This document shows positions 42,679-51,348 of a stretch of DNA of 51,653 nt, one piece after another. Made by a program: the position numbers and the translations under genes. The notes beneath the pieces are model-generated. The model was not told where the DNA came from. It ran no database searches and saw only the letters and a program-made list of their open reading frames with translations. Origin of the DNA: Rhodoblastus sp964425315. GTDB lineage: Bacteria; Pseudomonadota; Alphaproteobacteria; Rhizobiales; Beijerinckiaceae. The stretch is taken from assembly GCA_964425315.1 (NCBI GenBank), contig CAYRNB010000008.1, positions 1-51,653 on the forward strand, given 5' to 3'. Numbering within the stretch: the stretch's first letter is position 1; the number at the start of each line of letters is the position of its first letter.

Positions 42679-44322
42679 ATGACCGTCCGCGAACAATTCG
42701 AACGTCTTGTTTCCAATCTCATGGCGCTCGGGCCGCGCCGCCTCGCGCTTCTCGGCGCGATCGGCGTCATCGTCTTCGCACTGGTTGGCGCGGCGGGCTA
42801 TTTTCTCAGCCGGCCGACCAGCGAAGCGCTTTACACCGGCCTCGACAAGGAGGATGTGACCAGCATAGGCGCCGCGTTGAACCAGGCGGGAATCCATTTC
42901 GACATATCCGCCGACGGGACCACGGTCTATGTCGCCTATGGCGACACCGCCCATGCGCGCATGCTTCTGGCGGAGCAGGGCCTGCCGCGCGGCGCCGGTT
43001 CGGGCTACGAATTGTTCGACAAGATCGGTTCGCTCGGCCTCACCTCCTTCATGCAGAAGATCACCCGCGTGCGCGCCCTCGAAGGCGAATTGGCGCGCAC
43101 CATTCAAACCATGCGCGGCGTGGTGGCGGCGCGCGTGCATCTCGTCATGCCGGACGAAGGCTCGTTCCGCCGCGCCAAGACTTTGCCGTCCGCTTCGGTC
43201 GTGCTGCGTCTCAAGAGCGCCGACAATGAAATGGTCGCCCAGGCGGTGCGGCATCTGGTGGCGGCGGCCATTCCCTCCATGACCCCGAATGAAGTGACGG
43301 TGATCGACGTGGACGGGCAATTGCTGGCCGCGGGCGGCGAAGGCGCCGACGCCGGTCCCGCCAATATGCTGGCGCTGCAAAAGAACGTCGACAAGGACAT
43401 ACGGAACAATATCAGGCGCACGCTCGCGCCCTATCTGTCGCTGGACAATTTCCGCATCAGCGTCTCGGCGCGACTCGACACGGACAAGAAGCAGACGACG
43501 CAAACGGTTTACGATCCGAATTCGCGCGTCGAGCGCTCGGACCACACGGTCACCGAAACACAGACCTCGCAAAACAGCTCGACGCAACAACCGACATCTG
43601 TGGGCCGCAATATTCCGCAGCGGACGAAGTCACAAGGCAATGGCAAGCAGGCGGTCTCGGAAGACCGAAAGAAGGACGAACTGACCAATTACGAATTGTC
43701 GTCGAAGACGATTTCGACGGTTTCCAACGGCTTCAGCATCGAGCGCCTGTCGGTCGCGGTTCTGATCAATCGCCCCGGATTGGCGGCGACTTTGGGAGGC
43801 AAGCCGACGCCGGCGCAGATCGACAAGCAGGTCGGCGTGATTGAGCAATTGGTCGCCTCCGCCGCCGGCCTGAACAAGGCGCGCGGCGACGTGATCAAGG
43901 TTGCTGCGGTGGATTTCGCCGACGGTGGCAAGGCGATGCTGCCGGTCCCGCCGGTTTCCTTCCTTGACGCCCTGATGCGCCAGTTCGGCAGCATTGTCAG
44001 CGCACTCGCCATGCTTGGCGTCGCGGCTCTGGTGGTCTGGTTCGGCTTGCGTCCGGCGACCCGCGCGTTGATCGACTTGCGCGACGCGCCGGGCGTCGCC
44101 GGCGCGCTCGCCCTGCCGCGCGGGGGCGCGGCCCCACTGCAAGACGGCGCCGAACCCAACCTGTTGACGGAAGAGGAGCCGGAAGACCGCATTTTGCTCG
44201 AAGACGCGAATTTCAGGCGCAACAAGGCGCCGCAACGGCGTCTTGAGCAATTGGTCGAAGTCGACGAGGCGCAGGCCGCCGCCATCCTGAAACAATGGAT
44301 CCGCCATGGAGAGCGCCTGTGA
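42679..44322 (+). CDS. fliF: Flagellar MS-ring protein FliF
   Basis: A 547-residue MS-ring protein with two membrane helices (about 20-44, and around 435-458 near MLGVAALVVWFGLRPA). Its ring-building motifs include YTGLDKEDVTSIGAALNQAG, FDKIGSLGLTSFMQKITRVR and ALEGELARTIQTMRGVVAAR. The C-terminus (LEQLVEVDEAQAAAILKQWI) is the FliG-binding tail. ATG 42679 is used because homology begins there; the frame is open upstream. The fliH GTG overlaps its stop by four bases. Confidence 0.97.
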   Translation: MTVREQFERLVSNLMALGPRRLALLGAIGVIVFALVGAAGYFLSRPTSEALYTGLDKEDVTSIGAALNQAGIHFDISADGTTVYVAYGDTAHARMLLAEQGLPRGAGSGYELFDKIGSLGLTSFMQKITRVRALEGELARTIQTMRGVVAARVHLVMPDEGSFRRAKTLPSASVVLRLKSADNEMVAQAVRHLVAAAIPSMTPNEVTVIDVDGQLLAAGGEGADAGPANMLALQKNVDKDIRNNIRRTLAPYLSLDNFRISVSARLDTDKKQTTQTVYDPNSRVERSDHTVTETQTSQNSSTQQPTSVGRNIPQRTKSQGNGKQAVSEDRKKDELTNYELSSKTISTVSNGFSIERLSVAVLINRPGLAATLGGKPTPAQIDKQVGVIEQLVASAAGLNKARGDVIKVAAVDFADGGKAMLPVPPVSFLDALMRQFGSIVSALAMLGVAALVVWFGLRPATRALIDLRDAPGVAGALALPRGGAAPLQDGAEPNLLTEEEPEDRILLEDANFRRNKAPQRRLEQLVEVDEAQAAAILKQWIRHGERL

Positions 44323-45023
44323 AGGCGACGCCATTCGCTCAATATCTGGCGCGCCAGGAGGGCGGCGCCGCCCGCGCCGCGATCGCGCCGGTCGCCTGGC
44401 CGCAACACGAAGCGAAAGAGGCCGAGACGCTGGAGCGGCGGCGCAATTCGCCCTTGCTGCGTCGCCTGGAGGCGGAAAAGGATCGAAGCGAGCCGAAGAG
44501 CGGAGCTTCGCAACGCCTTGAGCAGGGACGTCTCCACGCTTTCGAGGAGGGGCGGGCCTCGGCGCGCAAGGAGTTGGAAGAGGAGCGGGCGCGGATGCGC
44601 GCCGATTTCGACGCCGAAATCGCCAAGGCGCGCGCCGGCTGGGCGGCGGAGGAGGGCGAAAAATTCGCCGCCGCGCATCGCGCCGCGATCAAGAGCTTCG
44701 AGACCCGCTGCGCCCAGCTCGTGGCCGATATATTGCGGCCTTTTCTCAGCCGCCTGGCGATCGGGCGCGTCACCGATTCGCTCGTGGAAAATCTCGAAAT
44801 ATTGTTTTCGACCCGAAACCAGTCCGTGTTCGAGATCAGCGGCCCGGAGGATATTCTGGACGCGCTGCGCCAAAGACTCGCCGAAAGCGGCGCCGCCATC
44901 GCCTACAAGCCAAACGAGGAAATCGACATTCGCGTGTGCGTCGACGACACGATCATCGAGACGCAGCTGGGCGCATGGATGACGGCGCTCGGCGACTTGC
45001 CGCGGGACGCAGCCGATGAGTGA
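44319..45023 (+). CDS. fliH: FliH-like export ATPase regulator
   Basis: A 234-residue protein with a long, charged coiled-coil region (~60-120: GRASARKELEEERARMRADF) and a C-terminal globular part. That arrangement and its position between fliF and motB fit FliH, the inhibitor and anchor of FliI. Sequence similarity to enteric FliH is weak, as usual. A GTG start overlapping the fliF stop is chosen over the upstream ATG at 44295. The motB ATG overlaps its end by eight bases. Confidence 0.78.
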   Translation: MKATPFAQYLARQEGGAARAAIAPVAWPQHEAKEAETLERRRNSPLLRRLEAEKDRSEPKSGASQRLEQGRLHAFEEGRASARKELEEERARMRADFDAEIAKARAGWAAEEGEKFAAAHRAAIKSFETRCAQLVADILRPFLSRLAIGRVTDSLVENLEILFSTRNQSVFEISGPEDILDALRQRLAESGAAIAYKPNEEIDIRVCVDDTIIETQLGAWMTALGDLPRDAADE

Positions 45024-46254
45024 GGACGAACGCCAGGAAGTCGTCATCGTCCGTCGCCGCGTCGAAGGCGAGGACGACCATCACGGCGGCGCGTGGAAAA
45101 TCGCCTATGCCGATTTCGTCACCGCGATGATGGCCTTCTTTCTCGTCCTGTGGATCCTGAGCTCGACCAACAAGGACCAGCAGACCATTATCGCCCGCTA
45201 TTTCAATCCCGTGAAACTGGAAGACTTTTCGAAGCACAAGAAGGGCATAAGGGAAACCAGGAATCCTGATGAAAATCCTGGCGCCGAACAAGGCAATCCG
45301 GCCAAGTCGCCCCCTCCCAGCCAAAGGCAAGGCAGGATCGAAGAAAGGGGCAAAAATCCAAACAAGAAATTCGCCGCCCAGGCGGTGATGGACGACGAAA
45401 CCCTTTTTCGGAATCCTTATGCGGCGCTGGACCAGATCGCCGGAAAGGCTCCGACGGAGCAGGGCCGGGCGAAGAATGTGGCGGAGGGCGAAGCCGGCGA
45501 GATCGAGGCCTTCCGCAATCCGTTCAAACCGTCCGGCGCCGTGAATTCCGAACCACCAATGGCACCGCGAAACCCGGGTAAGGCGCAGGCGCAAGCGCCT
45601 GCCGCCAAAGCGCAAATGAAATCCGCTGTCGCCGAGAAGGTGGCGCCGAAGCCGGTCGCCGCCGCGCCGCAATCCGCGCCCGCGCAGGCCAAACCCCAAA
45701 CAGCGGTCGCCAAAGCTTCGGCCGTCGTCGCCGCCAAAACCGCGGCCAAAGCGAAAGAGACGGCCGCGACGGCGGAGAAAGCGGCCAAGAAGGCTGAAGC
45801 CGATAATCTGTCGCGGGCGATCACCCAGGCCATGAAGACGACCATGGGCGCCAGGACGCCGGACCTCGACGTCAAGGAGACGAACGAGGGCGTGCTGATC
45901 AGCCTGACCGACAGCGAAAATTTCGGCATGTTCGCCATTGGCTCGGCGTCGCCCAATCCCAAACTCGTCCATTTGATGGATCGCATCGCGCGGATTTTGA
46001 AAAAGACGCCGGGCCGCATCGTCTTGCGCGGCTATACCGACGCGCGCCCCTATCATGGCGGCGATTACGACAATTGGCGGCTTTCCGCCTCGCGCGCGCA
46101 AATGGCGCTCTATATGCTCAAGCGCGGCGGCGTGCCGGAATCGCGCATCGAGGCGGTGGAGGGCTTCGCCGGCAATAATCTGAAACGGCCGGACAATCCC
46201 GATGCGGCGGAAAACCGCCGCATTGAAATCCTGCTGTGCAAGGCCGCGTCATGA
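45016..46254 (+). CDS. motB: Flagellar motor stator protein MotB
   Basis: A 412-residue stator subunit. The proton-path Asp is D33 in the membrane helix YADFVTAMMAFFLVLWILSS. A long Ala/Pro/Lys-rich linker (~75-270) precedes an OmpA-like peptidoglycan-binding domain (~285-410: GRIVLRGYTDARPYHGGDYD, AENRRIEILL). The linker is longer than in enteric MotB, which is usual for rhizobial MotB that works with MotC. The motC ATG overlaps its stop (ATGA). Confidence 0.96.
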   Translation: MSEDERQEVVIVRRRVEGEDDHHGGAWKIAYADFVTAMMAFFLVLWILSSTNKDQQTIIARYFNPVKLEDFSKHKKGIRETRNPDENPGAEQGNPAKSPPPSQRQGRIEERGKNPNKKFAAQAVMDDETLFRNPYAALDQIAGKAPTEQGRAKNVAEGEAGEIEAFRNPFKPSGAVNSEPPMAPRNPGKAQAQAPAAKAQMKSAVAEKVAPKPVAAAPQSAPAQAKPQTAVAKASAVVAAKTAAKAKETAATAEKAAKKAEADNLSRAITQAMKTTMGARTPDLDVKETNEGVLISLTDSENFGMFAIGSASPNPKLVHLMDRIARILKKTPGRIVLRGYTDARPYHGGDYDNWRLSASRAQMALYMLKRGGVPESRIEAVEGFAGNNLKRPDNPDAAENRRIEILLCKAAS

Positions 46255-47624
46255 CATTCGCCCTGCCCAAAATCTCCCTGCCGAAATTTGCTCCGCCAAA
46301 AATCGGGTTGAGCAGGCGAGCCGTCCTTGCAGCCGCCAGCGCGCTGGTCGCGATCGGCGCGGGCTTCAGCGCCTGGCTCTACATCAAGCCGAGATTGGAC
46401 GCGCACAAAACCGCCGCGCCGGCGGCGGCCCAAGCGGCGGGCGGAAAGGCGGCGGCGAAAGGCAAAAGGCCCGCAAGCGACGCAAAGAAAACGGCGGCGG
46501 CGACTCCGGTTTTGGCTTCGCCGAGCGAGGCGGAGCGGATGGTTCTTCGCCTGCAATATGTTCAGGAGCGGGTGGCCGCCGGCGATCCCGCCGCTTATGT
46601 CGAAATGCCCAAGCTGTTGCGTCAAATGGCGGAAAGGTTCGAAAAGTTGCCGCCTCGAAGCTGGGCGGAACGGCGCAACGCCCGGGCTTTCGTCCTCTAT
46701 CTTCTCAGCGGCGGCAGTTCCGCGGTCGGCCGTCGGATCTTGCACGATCGCACATTGCCGGCGGCTTATGCGCGCCTGGCCAGGGCTTCCGTCGCCTATC
46801 TCGACAACGTCAAGGGGCCGGCTCGCAATGAACTGCTCAGCGTCGATCCGCGCGCGCTCGATGAAGATCTCGGCGCCCAGGTCGCCTTCGTGCAAGCGAT
46901 TCTTCTTTCCGACGTCGATCGCCAAAAAGCCATAGAGAAACTCGATCTCGCGCGTCTGCTCGCGCCGGGCGGCCTGGTCGAGGAAGCGTCCCTGCGCCGC
47001 GAGGTCGGCCTCTTGAGCGCAACGACGCAGACCGGGAAATTCGCAGAGCTCGCCCGGCAATATTGGGAGCGCTACCGCGCTTCCCCCTATGCCGACAATT
47101 TCCTGCGCCAGTTCACAGCCGCGGTGGCGCGGGTCAGTGTGACGATGAAACTTCCGCAATGGTCGCAGCTTGACGAACTGACCGACGGGCTCAAGCCGGA
47201 GACGCGTCGCGCGCTTTACCTGGTCATGGCGCGGACGGCGGCGGTCGCAGGCAATGAAGCGCTGGCGCAAATGGCGTCGCAACGCGCGCTGGAGCTTTCC
47301 GCCGTAAATTCGCTCGCACGCCAGCGGGCCCTGCTTTATCGCGCCGCGGCCTCCATCGCTTCGGCGGACTTGGCGCAGGATCGCAAACTTCTGGGCGAGG
47401 TCGACCGGGCGAAACTGCCCCCCGGCGACCAGCCGCTTTATGACGCCGTCGCTATGGCTGTTGCGCGCATTTACCGCGCGCCGGTGAGCCATTTTTCCGT
47501 TGCGCCGCCGCCCGGCGCCCGCGATAGCGCCGACGCGGCGATGAAGCGAGCGCAAACCAGCCTGAACGGGGCCGACGCCGTCTTGGCGAGCGTGCGCCGA
47601 AGCATGACGAGGAAAAGCCTGTGA
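46251..47624 (+). CDS. motC: Periplasmic motility protein MotC
   Basis: A 457-residue protein with an N-terminal membrane/signal helix (~28-46, VLAAASALVAIGAGFSAWLY) and an Ala/Lys linker. A large helical periplasmic domain (~90-420) follows, with LPPRSWAERRNARAFVLYLL and LSGGSSAVGRRIL. The motB-motC-fliK order and the architecture match rhizobial MotC, which binds MotB and is needed for rotation. It overlaps motB and the next gene by four bases each. Confidence 0.88.
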   Translation: MTFALPKISLPKFAPPKIGLSRRAVLAAASALVAIGAGFSAWLYIKPRLDAHKTAAPAAAQAAGGKAAAKGKRPASDAKKTAAATPVLASPSEAERMVLRLQYVQERVAAGDPAAYVEMPKLLRQMAERFEKLPPRSWAERRNARAFVLYLLSGGSSAVGRRILHDRTLPAAYARLARASVAYLDNVKGPARNELLSVDPRALDEDLGAQVAFVQAILLSDVDRQKAIEKLDLARLLAPGGLVEEASLRREVGLLSATTQTGKFAELARQYWERYRASPYADNFLRQFTAAVARVSVTMKLPQWSQLDELTDGLKPETRRALYLVMARTAAVAGNEALAQMASQRALELSAVNSLARQRALLYRAAASIASADLAQDRKLLGEVDRAKLPPGDQPLYDAVAMAVARIYRAPVSHFSVAPPPGARDSADAAMKRAQTSLNGADAVLASVRRSMTRKSL

Positions 47625-49309
47625 GCGCCATCGCCTTCGCCACCCAGGACGCGCTCGGCGCGGCGCCTTCGCCGGCGCGCAAAGTCTACGCCGAGGCGCA
47701 GAATCGGGACGCCGGAACGAATTTCGACGCGGCTCTGGCGGATAGCGCGACTGATTCCGCTCCGTCGCCGAAGGCGGCGTCCAACCTGCGGGCCGAGGCG
47801 GATTCGCGGGCCGCTCCGACGCCCCATGCTGCATCGTCTTCAGGGGTCGCGGCCAAAAAGGCTTTTTGGCGCGAACTTGCCGCCTATTCCGATTCGGGAA
47901 AAAACGCGTTGCGGGCGCCGCCAGAGAAAGCCGATCGGAGAGGCGCGGACCAGACGCCGGCCGACGAGGCGCCCGAGACGCAATCCGGCGACGCTCCACC
48001 GCCGCCCGGCGGCTCGGCGCTCGCCCCCGGGCTTCCCCGGCCGGCGACTGAAACGACGAAAGGCGCCACGGAGACGGGGCGGAACAACCCGACGAAAGGT
48101 TCGACAAATCCCGCGCTCGGCCGACCTTCTTCGGCGCTTGCGTCAACGCCGCTCGTCAAGATGAGCGATCCGCCGAAGGTTTTTTTCGCAACCGAGAAAA
48201 ATTCCGCCGCCGCAAAAAAGGAAATATTTGGCAGTGCGGCGGGCCTAGCCCTCGGGCCGTCCGCGCGCGGAACGACGGTGAAAATCAAGGCGCCGGTCCA
48301 CGCGACCCATGCCGATCCTCTGCTCGCCGCGCTGATCGCCGCTTCAATTCTTCCTTCGAAAAGCCCCGCGCCGCCTGCCGAGCCTGCCGTCTCGGCGCGC
48401 GCCGCGGCGCCGTGTCAAGCCAGCGCGCCGCCTCGCGTCACAGCTGCGCTCGCCGTTTCCGCTCCGCGCGTCCTATTGCCGAATGGCGTGGAAAAGACGC
48501 GTGGCCAGAAAGAAATCGCCTTGGCTTCGGCGGGCGAGGAAACGAAAACCGCTGTTCACGTCGTCGCGCTGAAAAGCTGGCTGCAGCCGGTCAGCCCCAT
48601 TTTCAATCCCGGCCTCAAGAGCGTGGCGGCGGCGGACCATGCGGCGGCAGCAAAACCGCGCCCCGCCGCCAGCGTGGCCGAGCAACTCGCCAAGGCGTCG
48701 GCGTCTGCCGCCGCGCCAGCCGCCGCAGCGCCGCGGAACGCCAATCCTTCGTCTTCGCCTTTCGCCGGAGTCGCCGGCTTTGCTTCCGCGCAAGCGGCGC
48801 CGGGCGGCGGCGCATCGTCAGCGCCCCCCAATGCGGCTCCTACCGCCAGCTCCGCCGCGCCGCAGGTCCCTGCCGCTCCCGCCCTCGCGCCTGCGCCGCG
48901 GCGCGATCTGGAAATCGCCATGGCGCCCGCCGGTCTCGGCGGACTTGCCGTGCGCATGAAAAGCGCGGGCGATCGGCTGGAAATATCCTTCGTCGCCGAC
49001 AAGGGCGAAACGGCGCGCATGATTTCCGACAAAAGCGCCGCGCTGGAAAGCCAATTGCGCGACGCGGGGATCGGCCTCGGCGGCATAAACATCAACGCGG
49101 CCGCCAAACACGTTGCCGCATCGGCGGCGTCGGGCCAGGGCGGCGCGACGGCGCATTTTTCGGGCGATGGCCCGCGTGGCCAAGCCCATTCGACGCCGCA
49201 TGGCCAGAATTTCGCCGGCGGCGGCAGGCAGGACCAAAGCCATGACACGAGCGAAAATTCGGGGCGGGATTCGCGCGCGCCTTCTGGCGATCGCGGCCTT
49301 TACATCTAG
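47621..49309 (+). CDS. fliK: Flagellar hook-length control protein FliK
   Basis: A 562-residue Ala/Pro/Ser-rich secreted ruler protein, called MotD in older rhizobial work. Only the C-terminal domain (~427-500: RDLEIAMAPAGLGGLAVRMK, ISFVADKGETARMISDKSAA, LESQLRDAGIGLGGINI) is well conserved; it signals FlhB to change substrate. The rest is low complexity. The GTG start overlaps the motC stop. Its last 68 bases overlap the transglycosylase gene in another frame. Confidence 0.87.
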   Translation: MSAIAFATQDALGAAPSPARKVYAEAQNRDAGTNFDAALADSATDSAPSPKAASNLRAEADSRAAPTPHAASSSGVAAKKAFWRELAAYSDSGKNALRAPPEKADRRGADQTPADEAPETQSGDAPPPPGGSALAPGLPRPATETTKGATETGRNNPTKGSTNPALGRPSSALASTPLVKMSDPPKVFFATEKNSAAAKKEIFGSAAGLALGPSARGTTVKIKAPVHATHADPLLAALIAASILPSKSPAPPAEPAVSARAAAPCQASAPPRVTAALAVSAPRVLLPNGVEKTRGQKEIALASAGEETKTAVHVVALKSWLQPVSPIFNPGLKSVAAADHAAAAKPRPAASVAEQLAKASASAAAPAAAAPRNANPSSSPFAGVAGFASAQAAPGGGASSAPPNAAPTASSAAPQVPAAPALAPAPRRDLEIAMAPAGLGGLAVRMKSAGDRLEISFVADKGETARMISDKSAALESQLRDAGIGLGGININAAAKHVAASAASGQGGATAHFSGDGPRGQAHSTPHGQNFAGGGRQDQSHDTSENSGRDSRAPSGDRGLYI

Positions 49310-49853
49310 CTGCTCCTGCGTGCTGGCGGGACCGGCGGCGCATGCGCCATTCGGTCCTTGCGAAAGGGAAATGACCCGCGCCGCGCAGGCGGAACATATT
49401 CCGCTCAGTGTGCTTTACGCCGTCGGTCTGACCGAGACCGGCCGGCGCGGGCGTCTGCAGCCCTATGCGCTCGATATCGACGGAACCACGGTCGTCGCCG
49501 CCAATCTGCCCGACGCCTTGCGCCTCGTTCGCCAGGCGCAGGCGAGCGGCGCGAAATTCATCGACGTCGGCTGCATGCAAATCAATGTTCGCTGGCACGG
49601 GCGCGATTTCGAATCCTTGGCGGCCATGTTCGACCCGCGCCGCAATGTCGATCACGCCGCCCATTTCCTCAAACTCTTGCGCGCGCGCGAGCCGAGCTGG
49701 ACGCTGGCGGTGGCCCGCTATAACGCCGGGCCGGACAATAACGGCGCCCAGAAGAAATACGTTTGCGCCGTGATCGGCAATATGGTGCGCAGCGGCCTCG
49801 GCGCCTGGACCGACAATGCGCGGAAATTCTGTTTTGCGGGCGGCGCCGGATGA
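49242..49853 (+). CDS. Lytic transglycosylase, probable flagellar wall-opening enzyme
   Basis: A 203-residue periplasmic enzyme with a signal peptide (about 1-35). The SLT-type domain shows the catalytic Glu E65 (VGLTETG), FIDVGCMQINVRWHG, and AVARYNAGPDN. It cleaves peptidoglycan to 1,6-anhydromuramyl products. FlgJ in this cluster has no hydrolase domain, so this enzyme probably makes room for the rod, as Rhodobacter SltF does. It corresponds by position to the gene after motD in Sinorhizobium. Its start lies inside fliK by 68 bases. Confidence 0.86.
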   Translation: MTRAKIRGGIRARLLAIAAFTSSCSCVLAGPAAHAPFGPCEREMTRAAQAEHIPLSVLYAVGLTETGRRGRLQPYALDIDGTTVVAANLPDALRLVRQAQASGAKFIDVGCMQINVRWHGRDFESLAAMFDPRRNVDHAAHFLKLLRAREPSWTLAVARYNAGPDNNGAQKKYVCAVIGNMVRSGLGAWTDNARKFCFAGGAG

Positions 49854-49856
49854 GCG

Positions 49857-50435
49857 TCATTTCCTTTTCGCGACAGCAAGTCTCTCCTTGATGGCGCGGT
49901 CGATGGCGGCGTTGATTTCCGCCATCAGTTTTTCGGCTTGTGGACGTTCGGCGTCGCGGACGCGGTCGGGATGGGCGGCGAGGGCGCAGCGCCGTCGCAG
50001 CCGCCGCAAATCGTCGAGGCTGCGGCTGGCGGCAAGCTCCCGCCTGATCTCAGCGACATCGGGCGGGGGCGGGGGAAGCTCTGCGGCGGCGACCTCGTTT
50101 TCGTCCAGGCTTTCCGCATAAAGGGACTCGACTGCGCTGTCCTGGCGATAATTTTCAGTCGGCGTCCCTGACCAGGCGCCCGGCCAGAATCTCTCCACGC
50201 CCACGGCGGCGGCCCTTTCGCGCGAATCGTCCTCCTCCAATTGGTCCAGCACTTTCTCGAATGGGGACTGTCTTCCCGAAAAATCCGCGTGAATGGCCAT
50301 ATTACGCAACTCAAGGTCGTCGTCGATCACAGAGCGGCGACCGTGGCCGCGCAAAAAATTCTGATCGATAAAGGTCAATAAAACCGTACTGTCCGAGCCC
50401 GTGACGGAGAGCCAAGCTGTATCTTTTTGGCGCAT
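49857..50435 (-). CDS. J-domain-like protein next to rem
   Basis: A 192-residue soluble protein from ATG 50435. Residues ~138-185 (LDDLRRLRRRCALAAHPDRV) are a J-domain-like pair of helices with the HPD motif at 155-157 that stimulates Hsp70 (DnaK). The N-terminal ~130 residues are acidic with a proline run and no known domain. The gene is convergent with the transglycosylase (three-base gap) and divergent from rem. The domain is at the C-terminus, unlike classical DnaJ. Role unknown; a flagellar protein-folding partner is conceivable. Confidence 0.75.
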   Translation of the reverse strand: MRQKDTAWLSVTGSDSTVLLTFIDQNFLRGHGRRSVIDDDLELRNMAIHADFSGRQSPFEKVLDQLEEDDSRERAAAVGVERFWPGAWSGTPTENYRQDSAVESLYAESLDENEVAAAELPPPPPDVAEIRRELAASRSLDDLRRLRRRCALAAHPDRVRDAERPQAEKLMAEINAAIDRAIKERLAVAKRK

Positions 50436-50446
50436 AACGGCGAGTC

Positions 50447-50462
50447 TTAATGTTTCATTAAC
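50447..50462 (+). promoter_or_regulatory. CtrA box (TTAA-N7-TTAAC) in the rem promoter
   Basis: TTAA at 50447-50450 and TTAAC at 50458-50462 are separated by exactly seven bases, an exact match to the alphaproteobacterial CtrA consensus. It is also a perfect dyad (TTAATG-TTT-CATTAA). It lies 148 bases before the rem ATG and 12 bases before the divergent J-domain gene start, so it could act on either. Confidence 0.7.
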
Positions 50463-50609
50463 CGTGATGGCACAACTTTTACGTGTACTCGAGATTTCGA
50501 AGCGTCGCCGGGCGATCCGGGACGGCGCGGATCGAAACAATTTTCAAGATCGCGGCGGTCCGGCGCGTTCGGGCGGAGCGACGGGAATGAGCAGAGGGGA
50601 TCGGGAGAA

Positions 50610-51281
50610 ATGTTCGTCATTGTCGATGACCGAGAGATCGTGAAAACCGGATATGCGTCGAGCTTCGGCCGTGAAGGCGTCGCCTCCACCGGTTTGCGTC
50701 CCGATGAATTCGAGGAATGGGTGGAGGGCGTGGGAAAACCCGATCTTCTCGCGGTCGAGGCCTTTCTGATCGGCGATTGCGACCGGCGCGAACGTCTGCC
50801 CAAATTGATCCGCGAACGCTGCCACGCGCCGGTGATCGCGCTCAACGATTCGCCTTCGCTGGAGCGCACTTTGGAGCTTTTCGCCGCCGGCGTGGACGAT
50901 GTGGTGAAGAAGCCAGTGCATGTGCGCGAGATCATGGCGCGGGTCGGGGCGATTCGCCGCCGCAAGGCGCCGCAGGCGGATTTCAAGACGGTGGGCGAAA
51001 TGCGGGTCCATTTCGACGGCCGCGATCCGGAGATCAGGGGCGCGCCCCTGCCGCTGCCGCGCCGCGAAAGGCGCATCCTGGAATATCTGGTGATGAACCA
51101 GTCCAAGCGGGTCACAAAGGCGCAAATCTTCAACGCCATTTACGGCCTTTTCGATGAGGAGGTCGAGGAGGACGTGGTCGAAAGCCACATCAGCAAGTTG
51201 CGCAAGAAATTGCGTCTTCGCCTCGGCTACGATCCGATCGATTCGAAACGCTATCTCGGCTATTGCCTGACGCTGAATTGA
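50610..51281 (+). CDS. rem: OmpR-like flagellar transcription activator Rem/FtcR
   Basis: A 223-residue two-domain regulator. It has an N-terminal receiver (MFVIVDDREIVKTGY) and a C-terminal winged helix (LPRRERRILEYLVMNQSKRV, then VVESHISKLRKKLRLRLGYD, KRYLGYCL). This is the Sinorhizobium Rem/Brucella FtcR family, which switches on late flagellar genes. The acceptor position holds E50 (LLAVEAFLIG) rather than Asp, so it probably acts without phosphorylation. The start has a GGGAG ribosome site. A strong terminator follows. Confidence 0.93.
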   Translation: MFVIVDDREIVKTGYASSFGREGVASTGLRPDEFEEWVEGVGKPDLLAVEAFLIGDCDRRERLPKLIRERCHAPVIALNDSPSLERTLELFAAGVDDVVKKPVHVREIMARVGAIRRRKAPQADFKTVGEMRVHFDGRDPEIRGAPLPLPRRERRILEYLVMNQSKRVTKAQIFNAIYGLFDEEVEEDVVESHISKLRKKLRLRLGYDPIDSKRYLGYCLTLN

Positions 51282-51302
51282 TAGAGGAGCGAGTGGGGCC
51301 GG

Positions 51303-51345
51303 AAGAAGCGAACGCGTTCGTCGCGTTCGCTTCTTTCTTTATTCT
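51303..51345 (+). terminator. Rho-independent terminator after rem
   Basis: GAAGCGAACGCG (51305-51316) and CGCGTTCGCTTC (51322-51333) form a perfect 12-pair stem, extended by two A-T pairs, with a TTCGT loop. The T-rich TTTCTTTATTCTTT run follows. It ends the rem transcript before the convergent PilZ gene. Confidence 0.93.
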
Positions 51346-51348
51346 TTG

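Noticed and set aside
50468..50483. TGGCAC-N5-TTAC upstream of rem, one base short of a sigma-54 promoter
   Set aside because: The essential GC of the -12 element is AC, so it should not bind sigma-54 well. Kept only as a note beside the CtrA box.
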